From contig NW_006921535.1 of the NCBI RefSeq assembly GCF_000340215.1, positions 5,927,414-5,991,413 of the forward strand: a stretch of DNA of 64,000 nucleotides, given 5' to 3'. Below the pieces are notes generated by a model, which was given only the letters and a program-made list of their open reading frames with translations, searched no databases and was not told where the DNA came from. The stretch comes from Pseudocercospora fijiensis CIRAD86. Lineage: Eukaryota; Ascomycota; Dothideomycetes; Mycosphaerellales; Mycosphaerellaceae. Each line of letters begins with the position of its first letter. Positions within the stretch are counted from its first letter, which is position 1. A program made the position numbers and the translations under genes. Shown piece after piece: positions 24,401 through 35,029 of the stretch.

Positions 24401-25123
24401 GCTAGCGTCCTTAAAGTTTGCGTAGTTGTTAAGCTTTCTATCCTTCTATAGCCTAAAGACTCGAGCTATTTCTTTTGCGGTATTACCTCGGATATTGTAG
24501 AGGTCTAGGCAGTTCCTAAAGAATATAGGGCTGTTAGTAATATCGTTCTTACGGCGATCTTCCGTAGCCTTCCTACGAGTAGCGGCGGCTTATAGGGCAG
24601 CAAATTCGTTACCTATATACTACTCGAGGGCCTATACTATAGTAGATCCTCGGGTACGAAGAACATCTCCTATTTCTTTCGGCAGTCCTTTAAAGAGCGC
24701 CTCCTTAAGCCGATAATAAGTTAGCTCGGTGCCTTTAATAAAGTTGTTAACACTTCCTAGGTTGTCGTAGATTATATCTACTTTAGTTTAGCGGGACAGG
24801 TTAGCGGATTAAAGATATTGCACCTATTCGAGTAGGGTATTGTAATTGCTTAGTCGCTAGTCGGAAGGAAGGTAGGAAATGCCGCTATAGGCTACGCTCG
24901 TAATAAGGTCTCGACTAGAGGCTTCTACTATTACGCGCTTAGGAGGCGGTAGGGGGGTTTTGCGTATCGGGTCGCGTAGAGGAGGTAGGGGTTTGTCGGT
25001 CTTTAATAGTTAATTAAGGAGGGTAGTGTTTGCTATAAGCGCCTATCGCTTTATCGAGGAAAGGGCGGTATAGGTGTGTTTGTTTATAAAGAAGTTTAGG
25101 CGCGAGAAAGATCGCCTTTTTAT
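21480..25123 (-). pseudogene. Element A ORF3: large unrecognised protein downstream of Pol
   Basis: A minus-strand frame of roughly 1,200 codons is readable with TAG/TAA taken as Gln/Trp. An ATA at 25123 could be a mutated start (then KRRSFSRLNFF). Landmarks are LKEALFKGLPKEIGDVLRTR (about 24690), a basic stretch, GLIRPNYALNLISYP (about 22835-22790), and YAFPAIVRLRNNNLISEALV (about 22172-22112). The last two have clear counterparts in ORF3 of element B (63170-63210 and 63782-63840) at nearly the same spacing, about 600 bp. No zinc knuckle, protease, polymerase, integrase, signal peptide or membrane anchor is evident, so an Env-like role is not supported. It lies between boundary motifs 3 and 4. 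Function unknown. Confidence 0.65.
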
Positions 25124-25444
25124 CGTAGCAATAGCGCGAGTACGCGGGAAGGGACGGGAGGCACCTACCTTACGCGTGTACGCGCGTTTGTATATAAATC
25201 CGAAAATAAGGCACGTATCCTAAAGGAAGTAAAGGGTTAGTAGCAGGCAGCGGCGATATCTCTAGAGGCCTAGGTAATTCGCGTAGTAGCGAGATCCGAG
25301 GGCGTAGGACTAGAGCACTTAGATCTAGGGAGTTAGGTATTATATAACGTACTAACCCCTCTGCTTCAACCCCTACCGTATTAGGGCATAGTTATAAGGG
25401 CCCCTCCGGGTAGTATAGGGGTAGTAGTAGTAGTCTTAATATAT
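25123..25444 (-). other. Leader between boundary motif and ORF3
   Basis: About 320 bp without a convincing frame. It may hold an ORF3 5' untranslated region, but no TATA-like element stands out. Confidence 0.4.
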
Positions 25445-25467
25445 CCTAGCTAGCTAGCTACTATAGG
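25445..25467 (-). promoter_or_regulatory. Element A boundary motif, copy 3 (Pol / ORF3)
   Basis: CCTAGCTAGCTAGCT followed by actatagg. It separates the Pol side of the element from ORF3. Confidence 0.75.
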
Positions 25468-26100
25468 CGGGAGCTCCCGGGATTCTTAGAAATCTCGATA
25501 TATCGGCCGGCGTAGGCTATAGAAATAATACAAAGGAAAGCTTTTTAAACAAAGGAAATCTTTAAGGTTAGGTAAGGTTTTCCTAGGCTTACTCCGTAGG
25601 GTAGGCTTCGGTTTTAGTAAGCTAGGCGCGACGTAGAGCTTCTAGTAGGTCCTCTTTTGCCGAGTTAAAATTATTCACTCGCTCCGCGGGTAGGCTAGTA
25701 CTTAGACTACCCCGGGGAGTAGGTCTAGGGATATTATTAAGGATAGGGGCTCCTTGCTAAAGCCCCTACCCTCGTCGGTAGTAGTATAAAGGAAAAGAAG
25801 CAACGATAGGGCTCTAGTAGTAGTACTCTATCCGGCTACTAATGTATAAAGGGACAATCGATCCTAGTATACGTCGATAATCCGTTTAAATGCGCGAATA
25901 AGGGTATTAGCGAGTGAAAAATTCGGTATAAGGCGAGTAAATAGGAGTAAAAGGGAGGCTATACGCGAGTGGTTATAGGTTTATCGGGCCTACTAAGGTA
26001 GTAGTAGTCCATTTTCGTTATATTCTATAGCCTACTCCGCTTCTAAGGGTTCGTTAAAAGCTCCGGGGTTTGAGCCTAGGCCTTTAGAGTTAGCGGTATA
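25468..26100 (-). other. Spacer between Pol and boundary motif 3
   Basis: Only short frames are seen. One begins with a kept ATG at 26012 (MDYYYLSRPDKPITTR) and is broken soon after. This could be a Pol C-terminal extension or a small ORF; neither can be shown. Confidence 0.35.
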
Positions 26101-29100
26101 GCGGAGCTCCTCTTATTCGATTTAGGTAAGCCGAAGCCTATCTCGTATTCTTATTAAGGACAGCCTATATTCGTTGTCTCCCTAGTTCGCAACGTTATCT
26201 ATAGCCTCCTAGGCGAGAAATCTAATGCCTCGCCGCCTATATAGGTTAGTATATACTAGGGTAGCAAGGCTAGTTTCTACTAGGGCCTTAAGGAGATATA
26301 GGTTGTATTCGAACTTTAATATATTTATCTCGTCGTAGACCTAGACTCTCTAGGTCGTCTACTAGCTAGGGTCTCGCTATAGTGCTAGTCGAAATCTAGG
26401 GTCCTAGGTAAGCCTCGGAAGAGCGCTAACGTAGTAGGCTTGTTCGTATAGGTCCTGCCTTCTATATAGAATTGCTATCTAGCCGAATCTATAGTATTAA
26501 GCTAAAGGCTAGGTTACCCCTCCCTAGGTAAACGGGGCTAGGTAATTAAAAGCTAGAAAACTATTAGGTTCGGTCGAGCTATTAAAGAAGAGATAGTCAT
26601 TCGAATAATCTTCTATAAGGGGTACGCTAAGAAGATCTCGTATTAGGTTATTAATCTAAGAGATAGGATTAATTTTAGGGTCGACTCGGTATATAGCTAT
26701 AGTATAGGCTTAAAAGGCTTGCCTTTACTCCTCCCTAGGAAGGGATGTAATCGTATAGACGTCTATATCCCTTTCTTTACCGGACTTAGTATTAGACTAG
26801 CTATCGTCCCTAGACTCGGAGGACTTAGACTAGCTATCTCTATCTACCTCGACTTCTTTATTAATAGGTTCGTTGTTCGTCGTAGTAGCGTTTTTACCCG
26901 AGATTCGGTTAGGCCGGAATAGAGGTACTTCCTTTAGTCGATCGCGTAGAAAGGTAATAGCTAGATTAGCCCTATTAAGTTCCGTAAGGTAGTACGAGGT
27001 CCTAGAGGTAGTAATCCCCGTAATACGAAAGGGGCCCTTCTAGCGAAAGGCAAGCTTACTAGACCTCGAGTACTCGATTTCGCTCCTAGTAATAAGTATA
27101 AGGGATCTAATCTTAAGGGGAGCGTTAGATACTACTCCCTTTTCGTCGTACTAGCGAGCATTCTCCTCGCGAGTCCTCTTTAGCTAAAGGGTCGCCTCTT
27201 CGTTATCGTTAGGCATATATACTAGTTGCTAAGCACGGTATATAAGTAACGAGGCAGTGTCGCGTATAGTATCCTAGTCGACTTTTTAGAAGGTTCGGTA
27301 GGCATTCTCGATAGGAAGGATAACGTCGGCCCCTCTATATATAACTTCCGTAGGCGTTTTTCTAGTCGTTCGTCGGTATATCGTTCGGTCGGCCTATAGG
27401 ACAGGTAGGACGTGTTTTCTCTAACCCTTTATAGTGCTGTTCGTTAGTTTAGAAAGGGTAGCTAGGATAGGTCGGTTTCTAACTTCGATTTAACTATTTG
27501 CCTTCGGGTAGTATAGGGAAATCCGTATCCGGTACGTAGCTATTCGCTTAAGCAATTCCTTAGTGTCCTTCCGATTCTTAGATCCGTTGTCTATAACGAA
27601 TTTATCCGGACAGCTATATCGGCAATAGACCTCTTCGTATAGGAACTTAGCTATTTGCTATATACTAACCGACTTGCCCGAGTAGTTGAATATCCTCCCC
27701 TCTACCTAGCCGCTAACAACCTTACGCGCTAAGGCAATAGACCCCTTATTATTAATATAAAGCATATCGGCAACCTAGCGACGGCTAACAACTCGAATAT
27801 AGGTAGGGTAAAGCGTCCTAGTAATCTTATATCCCTCTCGCATTCGGTATATACGATAGGACCGAACCTATATAGCGATTTAGGACTATATCCTATACTA
27901 GAAGTACCTTTTCGAGGCTAGATAGTATACTACCTCCCGGCCTTTATAGCTATAGTCCTCGTAAAGTAATTAGATAATTTCCTCCCTAGCCTTTTCGCTA
28001 TTAATTACTCGTTAAAGGGGGTAATTCGGATAACGCTAGTAGAAAAGGAGCCGATCCTTAATAATATACTTCTAGGTAGTACGTCGAACCCTTCGGGCTT
28101 CGCTTCGAGAGATGCCTTACGGAAAGCGAAGGGTCGACTTAAAGTATCTAGTAAGAAGCGATTCTCGAAACTAGTATTCGTCCTCGTTAAGGAAGCTAGA
28201 CTTAGCTAAGGGATCGACAGGCTTAGTCTATACTATACTATAAAAGAAGTCGTTATCGATTATGTTATCGTCGTCGACTTAGTTATCTCGTTCGACGATG
28301 TCTTCTTTAGTAGGGTTACGACGGAATAGACTATTAGCCGTAGAGTGCTTTCGCTCGGGGACATACTTAACTTCGAAGTCGAACAGTCGGATCTAGGCTA
28401 CCTAGCGAGCTATTGCCGAGTTAGGGAGGTCCGAGGCGGATTTGTTAAGCTAGTAGACAAGGGTAGTAGCATCGATTTCGATCCGAAAGTACTACCTAAC
28501 GAGATACTTCTTAAACTTCTTTAGCAGTTTAAGTACGGCAAGGCACTCTCGTTTGCTAGCATTATATCGGGCTTTACTTTCGGTCTAAAGACCGCTTTCG
28601 TACCGAACAGGGTAACGCTTCTTTATATTATCTCTTTCGTACTAGTTTAGGCTACTACTATATCCGGATCCACTCGTATCTAATAGAAGGATAATTAACC
28701 TAGTACCCTTAGTATAATCGATCGAGACAAGAGCAGGGGTAGTAGTTAGCGTAGCCTTTAAGGTATCTATAGCGACTTGCTAATCCGGTCTCTATAAGAA
28801 TTCGATATCGGCCTTTAGGAGGTAGAAGAGTAGTCTTACTATTATTGCGAAGCCCTCGATCTAGATACGGTAGTAGATACAAACCCTAAGGAAGGCCCGT
28901 ACGCTAGACTAGTTCTTAGGTACTAGCTATACGATAATCTTTGCAACTTTCTCTATATTAGGGTATCTTCCGGAAATATTAATAACGTAGCCGATATATT
29001 TTAGCTTTTTATAGAGGAACTAAGATTTTAGACCTAAAACAGTATACCTAGTACGCTTAATGTCTATAAGAACACTATCTATCTGTTAAATGTGCTTAGT

Positions 29101-30440
29101 AACGAATCTTCTTAGGCTAGGTTCGACCTCTTTATTATTATATCGGGTCTTCGGGCCCTTAATACTAATATCGTCGACAAACGGCCTCGTATAGTAGGAA
29201 ATGTAGTTAAAAAGGATTCTTGTTACTACTCGGACAAACTAGGCAACGGAGTTTGTCGCTCCTTACGGAAGGGTAGTTATTCGTACAAGGCTAAGCGGGG
29301 TATTAAAGGCAGTTATATCTCGATCGGCCTCGTAAAGCGGGACTTAGTCGTATCCGGAAAAGAAATCGATTAGGGACGAGATAGTACAGTTAGCAAAATC
29401 CTCGGTAAAGCTATTAGTATTAGGAGGAAGGTTTCCGTCCTGCATTATATAGCGGTTTAGCTCTATAGTAGCGTTAATTAGGCGATATTTCTTAGTTCCT
29501 TTCTTCTAGACTAAGAACTATAGGTTCCGGTATACTCCTTCGCTAACTTTAAGCACCCTATTCGCAATTCGTTCTCGGATTATTTCTTCTATAATGTTTA
29601 CTAGGCTAGGCTAGAGGCGGAAGGTTGGTTTTCTCTAGGGTTTATAAGGAATTGTTCGGATCCGTTAGAGAGGTGCTATATCCGCGTCGACTCTTCTAAT
29701 TTCGGCAAAGCTCTAGGTAAGGGCTTTCTCCCTATTATAAAGTATTTCGTAGAATAGATCTAGCTCCTTAGGAAGAAGTTCTATTCTAATAAGAAGCTTT
29801 GCTTTCCTTTCCTTAGTTAGGCGCGAGCTACGTAGTATGTCTAAGAACTTCTTAATTAGGTACTTCTAGTTATATAGCCTAGTTCTAGGCGGAAGTAACG
29901 CTTCTCGAGCAAGCCGTTTCTTTTTCTAGTAAGGGTTACTACCGGTCGTTACACTCCCGGTTATCGTCGTAGTACTAGCTTCTATAGGTCTTACTTTGTC
30001 TGCCTTTTTCTTATATATGCTATAAACTCCGACCGTACGGCTAGTATCCGAATCTTCCTTAAGCATTCTCTTAATAGATAGTAGCTAGGTAGGGAACCTT
30101 CGAAAGCTCTAAAACCTATAGTGCCGCTTATACTAGTTACAAAACCTATTCGCTTCCGACTACTAAAGGATTGCCGCCTAGTCGTTACGAGTTATAGGTT
30201 CGAGAATTGCCTCCGTACGCCCGAGCTAGGTAAGGCTAATCGTTAGGTATAGCTAGGAAGGATCTTCGAGAAAGGACTAGCGTTATATAGCTAGGACCGG
30301 TACGTCGTCGTATACCCGCTCCTAGATAGGGTGCCTAGCTAAGCGGCTTTTGTATAGGGTGCTACTAGAGGGCAATTGCGGGGACGTAGGAATGCCGGGA
30401 CAAGCTAGGGCTAGTCTAAGCGAGGTCGGAAAAGGTAGTA
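26100..30440 (-). pseudogene. pol: Element A Pol: reverse transcriptase, RNase H, integrase
   Basis: The minus frame gives the Ty3/Gypsy reverse transcriptase core: DFFSGYDQVPLY-like (about 29380), TLPQGATNSVAQF-like (about 29270) and the active site FVDDISIKGP (about 29160), with both Asp residues kept. RNase H follows with LLLDTSGSGYSSS (about 28670). Integrase follows with VIDNGSKNRKDTKELL (second catalytic Asp, about 27600), then YYPKANS and IEVRNRP (Glu kept, about 27480). The C-terminal region (LAFR-KGPFRITGI, about 27060) resembles the small SH3-like tail of such integrases. No chromodomain was recognised. Numerous TAG/TAA stops abolish function. The frame appears open through boundary motif 2 toward Gag-Pro, so a Gag-Pro-Pol fusion is possible. 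Confidence 0.88.
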
Positions 30441-30479
30441 GAAGCGGGGGCGGGCCGACTACCGGACTAATTAATGTAC

Positions 30480-30502
30480 CCTAGCTAGCTAGCTAGTATA
30501 CC
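30480..30502 (-). promoter_or_regulatory. Element A boundary motif, copy 2 (protease / RT)
   Basis: CCTAGCTAGCTAGCTAG followed by tatacc, identical to copy 1 over 23 bases. It lies between the protease and reverse transcriptase regions. Read in the Pol frame it is open except for RIP-type stops (VY-stop-LAS), so it may be translated. Confidence 0.8.
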
Positions 30503-30559
30503 TTAGGGTTACTATCCTCTTTGCTATATAGTCCTATAACAACATTTCTTATTAAATAA

Positions 30560-33500
30560 TAGGTCGCAACGGTACGTATAATATTCCTACCTAGCGGTTT
30601 CGAAAAAGGGGCGGACTCGACGCTAGTTTCTCGTCCGCTACCTAGTTTTTTAACTGCTAGATATCGTTGCGACTAAGGAGCTCCTTAAGTAGGACACAAT
30701 TCTTAGAGCTAGTAAGGGTAGTAAAGGTAGTAGAGCGGCCCCCGCGCGTAGAAATAGTTCCTTCCTAGGAGCCGTCGTCTATATTTCGAGCGATAAGGCG
30801 GTTCTTACGAGCCTACGGGCGACTAAGAATAATAGGGAGGTCGTTATCCCCTAGGGGTATAATAAGGAAGTCGGTTTTATACTCGACATTGAAGGTAGAG
30901 ATAGGAACGGAAGTGCTAATACCGATAAATTTAGCTCTTCCTCTAGCTCCTCGTATATTTAGAATAAGACCCTTTAAAAGAGCAAGGCTAGCTCGCTATA
31001 GGAACTTCGCGTTTAGTATGTTCCCCTCGGAGCCTTTATTAATAAGAGCGCGGATCTTAAGGCACTTATTAATAGTAATAGTAATATACGGACTAGGGAC
31101 TAGGGCGAAGTTATCGTCGACTAATAAGAGGCGAATCTAGCTAGGGTCGATATAGAGCATCTCGTTAGGTAGGGCGTCTACCCCGAATAAAATAACCTAT
31201 ACTATATAGCAATCAAGCCTGTTTCTCCGGCTAATCGAATTAGGGTCCCGGATAACCTCTTCGTTAGCGGCCTCGTATTCCTCGTAGCTTTCTTCCTCGT
31301 TAAGGCTAGTAAAGAACTCCTAGGCGGAGGTAAGGACTAGAATAGGGTAGTCTTTAGGCCGCCTAGGTCTACCTTTCCTAGTAGCTAAGGTAGCTACCCT
31401 ATCTGCTATTTCTATAATCTAGTAGGGGATCTTGTTAGTTTTATCCTTTTCTAGCTCCCGAATTCTTATAGTAAGCGCGTTATCGTTTAGCTAGCGTATA
31501 ACGAGCTTTTAATACTCCGGGATATAGGCGAGGGCCTTAGTATTGCTAAGCTATATACCGTTCCTACTAAGGAATTTCTTTACCTAAAAGTCGGGGTCCT
31601 TATAGTGTTTCTAAAGATTCTTTATAATATTAGTTGTCTTAGGCTCTTTCCGCGTAGCTCTCTACCGGCTCGAAGGGTTTACCCCCTTCGATAGTTCTTT
31701 AGCGGCAGGCTTCGGGGTTGGCGGTAGTACGTTATCTATTTCCTAATTACTATCCTTAGGTAGGCTAGCGTTACTATTTAAGGATTCAGCAGTAGGCTGC
31801 CTATAGGTACTAGAAGGGCTAGTAGTAGGGGTTTTACGACTAACCGTTTCCTTAGACTAGGTTCTTGCTCTTAGAGGTAGTAGGCTCGGGGACCTTTAAG
31901 TAGTTCTTCGAGGCTAGGTTTGTTTACGAATTGCTTCCTCTGCCTCGCGAACGCTAAGCCCTTAAACTACGTTACGAATGCCCTTAGTCTTCGTAGTACC
32001 TTTCTACTTAGTAGCAGCTTTCCGGATCCGATTTGTGTCGGCAATAGCGGTAACGGGAAGACTATTCCTAAGCGGTGTATCCTAGCTACGAGTATAGGTA
32101 AGGGTGTCTATAACTATAGCCGCCTCGTAGTCGCTAAAATCTAGCTCTTTATCGGCCTCCTCGACTATACCTAGATCGTAGGGCCTTTAGTATAGTATAA
32201 CCCGCCTAGTAGTAGTAGGGGCAGTAGTAGGGGCAGGAAGGCCGTTTCGAGTATCGTTTAAAGCGATCCCTCCGTAGGGATTTCCCGGAGACCTTAAAGG
32301 TAGAGGGGGAAGAGTAGAAGGAATTATCGGAGCTAGGGCTCGAGGAGTCGGAGCTCGAGGGCCTAGTTAAGCTATAGTACTAGGGGCTATAGTTCGCCTT
32401 AGTTGCTAAGAAGGATAGTTGAATTGTTTTCGAAGGGCTTCTATTCTAAATTTAGATAGGAAAACAATCTCCTACTAGTAATAGGCCTCGAGGAGAGGAA
32501 GTATAATAGCGAGCTTTAGGAGGGTAGGACTATTACGGAAGCGGAATAGGGTAGCGTATAGTATACCTAAGGGCCCGAAGTACTACGCACGGTCCCGAAT
32601 ATAGCAGAACCCTTAGTCTTATATATACCGGTAGGGCCTATAGTTTAGACGAAGGTAGCCTTTAGCTCCGCAATAGTAATAGCGACCCTCTATACTAGGG
32701 ATAGATTAAAAGGCAAAGGCATCGAAGGTTAGCCCCTATATAAACTAGTTGTTATACATCTAAGTTATAGGGGTATTGTCGCTCTAGAGAGGATAGAGGC
32801 GCTATAGGGTATACGAATCGGTATTAGTATTAACCGGACCTATAGTAGGGCCCCTCTAATTGTCTCGGGAGAGGACGTAAAGTTTCAGTTCTTAGAACTG
32901 CTTAATAAGGTCGTCGATACCGGGGTCCGTAACTAGCTTAAGGGCTACCCCCTATCGCTAGACATCTAGGGTAGGGCGTATACTTAGCATTCTTTTCTTA
33001 ACTGTCTCTCGTAGCTCTTTCAAATAGCTACTATCGTTACTAGTAAGGAGCGAGAAGCCCTATCGGCTACGAGCTAGGTCGTACCTAGTACGATAAATCT
33101 GTTCGAAGTCGGTATAGGATTCCTTATCGTAAGGGTAGATGCTACATTTCTCGTAGATCCGAGGCATAACAGTAGGCATAGAGCCTCCTAAGCCCTTTAG
33201 AAACAGACGGCTCCTCGTAATATTGTTAAGAAGCCTCCTCGGTATCCCTTTAGCGATGCTATAGAAGTCCTAGCAAAAGCGAAGGGCATTACTCTTAGCC
33301 GTTTGTCTAGTGCATAGCTATTTAAGGTATTCGCGGGAGTTTAGCCGAACCGCGACATCCTAGTTAGCAAACTCGCGTTTAAACTTCTTTAAGAAGGCTT
33401 CCTATATAAGAGGCTTACTACCTAGGAGCCGAGTAACTCGGGGTCGGATACTAGTTTCACAATTAGCTATAAGGAGCTTTACCGCAGTAGCCGTTTTAGC

Positions 33501-33920
33501 CCTTAGATAGTATCGCTTAAGGATAGTAGAAAACCTTTTAACAAAGTTAGTAGCGTTTTCTCTAGTAAAGAGGGGGTTCTTAACGGTCCCTAGGAGGGGT
33601 ATCTACGGCTTTAAGTCTAAGAAGGCCTAAAGAAGACCTTAGAGAAGTTAAGGGGATAGCCCTCCGGTTGCCTAGACAAGCTACTAGGGAACTTCTCGAG
33701 TACCGCCCTCCTAGGCAGTGCCTCCTTAAGCCGCTTCTCTATACTCTATACTAGTATCCTTATCGCTTCCCGAGGCCGTAGTCCTCTCGGCATTAGAGTT
33801 AGTATCGAGGTAGTTACGAATAAAGTTTAGAGGTAGGTCTCGGTAGGTACCGGCATTAGAGGGGGCCTATAAAGGCGGCTCCGCCGGGGTAGGGTTATTA
33901 TTGTTTTCTTAGGAGCTTAT
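30560..33920 (-). pseudogene. gag-pro: Element A Gag-Pro: capsid region and aspartic protease
   Basis: The minus frame begins at an ATA (33920, probably a mutated ATG) followed by SS-stop-ENNNN, close in style to the MSSSSSEN start of element B Gag. The capsid region is rich in Leu, Arg and Pro and poorly conserved. Near 31060 the frame reads KIRALINKGSEGNILNAKFL, the position and pattern of a retropepsin active site (Ala-Leu-Ile-Asp-Ser-Gly-Ser-Glu type), with Asp replaced by Asn and Ser by Lys. GDNDLPIILSRP, resembling the family's Ile-Leu-Gly-x-Pro-like end motif, follows at about 30830. A zinc knuckle is not clear. Stops are TAG/TAA. Confidence 0.7.
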
Positions 33921-34148
33921 CTCGTCGATAGAACAAACAATTTACAAAAGACGATAAACGATTAGAATAAATAGGAAGGATATAGTATCGATAAAATTAG
34001 ATAGGTTGCTAGATATACTTAAGGTAAGGAGGGAGCGTAGACGGGCTATAGCGTACTTTGTAGTACGTGTCGCGTCTGTGTCTTCGAAGTAAGGGGAGGG
34101 TAGGCGGTAGTCCGTATATATATAGAATAAAGGGGGCGGCGAATGTTA

Positions 34149-34171
34149 CCTAGCTAGCTAGCTAGTATACC
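34149..34171 (-). promoter_or_regulatory. Element A boundary motif, copy 1 (before Gag)
   Basis: CCTAGCTAGCTAGCTAG followed by tatacc. It lies 510 bp inside the 5' LTR and about 230 bp before the Gag start. The core CTAGCTAGCTAGCTAG is a perfect 16-bp palindrome. Confidence 0.8.
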
Positions 34172-34623
34172 CGCTACACCCGTTCTAGGCCCCCTTTATT
34201 CCTCTCTATTAATTTCTATTAACTCGCAGTATGCCGATTACGGCACCGCGGAAGGGTCGTAATAGCCCGGAAGGGAGTTTTAAGTTAGGCTCGCGCCGAT
34301 TAGCGGAAGGGATAGGGGGCTATCGACTTTTCGGGGTTCTTCGTATCCCTATCTCTAGTTTCTTATAGCGGGCTCTTAGGTTTCTTTCTATATAGGTCGT
34401 TTCTTATAAGGTCCCGCCTGCTATAGATAGGTAGGGAGTCGTAACATTCGTAAATAGTATTTCCTTTTGCTTTAAGTCGGTAACAGTATTCCTTTTGCTT
34501 TAAGTCGGTAACGGTTTATTAGTAGTAGGACGTCTCGATACTACTAAGGTCTTTTTAGCGGTAGTATTATATTAGTAGTATAGTCCTCGCTCTAGGCGAA
34601 GGCTGTAAACGTTTCTTCTTAAC

Positions 34624-34640
34624 TATATACATACCTGTAC
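34624..34640 (-). promoter_or_regulatory. Possible 5' splice donor in element A leader
   Basis: On the sense strand CAGGTATGTATATAG contains GTATGT, the favoured fungal intron start. Element B has GGGTATGTTAAAG at a similar distance from its primer-binding-like site. An acceptor cannot be proven. Confidence 0.35.
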
Positions 34641-34658
34641 CTTTAAATAAATAAAGAC

Positions 34659-34681
34659 GCCCTACCTTCGGCTCTAGAAAA
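34659..34681 (-). promoter_or_regulatory. Primer-binding-like site of element A
   Basis: Directly after the 5' LTR the sense strand reads TTTTC then TAGAGCCGAAGGTAGGGC. The same 18 bases occur in element B at 52547-52564. CAGAGCC, common in initiator-Met tRNA binding sites of LTR elements, would give TAGAGCC after RIP. The match to a particular tRNA is not tested. Confidence 0.6.
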
Positions 34682-35018
34682 TATAGGCGGGACGAGTAGG
34701 TCGTAGGTAGAGGTACATATATAGGGAACTGTATACTATAGGCCTAGTACTTAGTGAACTGCGAGGGGTCGGCGTAGTATTATATACTTCGAAGGGAAGG
34801 CGTTATAAATATTAAAGAGAAGGGAACGGCCGTAGGGAGGGCTACATTATAGCTAGATTAGGTACATTTCCTATGTCTCTCTTGCTATATGTTGTCGTAG
34901 CTATGTCTCCTTGTATTGTGTGTATTATTATAAAGGTAGTTATGTATTCTAAGGTACAAAAACAAGGAGAGGGGGTACAAGTGTGTATACAAGTGCCAAG
35001 CCGGGTTTCCCTACTACA
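34682..35018 (-). repeat. 5' LTR of element A (337 bp)
   Basis: Same length as the left copy and gap-free against it. Its inner end is tataggcggg instead of tgtaggcggg, one of the RIP-type differences. Read in sense it carries the TATATAATAC box-like sequence expected of an LTR promoter. It keeps more CpA and TpG than the element's interior. Confidence 0.95.
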
Positions 35019-35022
35019 GCAG
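35019..35022. repeat. Target-site duplication, right copy (GCAG)
   Basis: GCAG directly after the CA end of the right LTR matches 20919-20922. Confidence 0.75.
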
Positions 35023-35029
35023 GTATTTA

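Larger units (their letters stand above)
20923..35018 (-). mobile_element. Element A: complete 14.1-kb Ty3/Gypsy LTR retrotransposon, RIP-decayed
   Basis: Two direct 337-bp LTRs bound the element and a GCAG target duplication flanks it. A polypurine tract next to the left LTR and a primer-binding-like site next to the right LTR both give minus-strand orientation, in agreement with the coding frames. Order in the sense direction: 5' LTR, leader, Gag-Pro, Pol (RT, RNase H, integrase), spacer, ORF3, 3' LTR. Four copies of a CTAGCTAGCTAGCTAG-type motif lie at the boundaries of these units (34149, 30480, 25445, 21371). At 14.1 kb with a third ORF of over 1,100 codons it is far longer than the usual 5-8 kb fungal Ty3/Gypsy element. 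It lies between the Ulp1-type and helicase pseudogenes and so may have inserted into an older composite locus. All ORFs carry many TAG/TAA stops. Confidence 0.9.

Noticed and set aside
26719..26922. Plus-strand ORF of 67 codons
   Set aside because: Antisense to the Pol C-terminal region of element A; no independent coding evidence.
30889..31140. Plus-strand ORF of 83 codons
   Set aside because: Exactly antisense to the protease region of element A.
25445..34171. The TAGC motifs as ends of nested LTR insertions within element A
   Set aside because: The flanks of the four motif copies do not match each other as LTRs would, and no target duplications were seen at them; kept only as an alternative to test.
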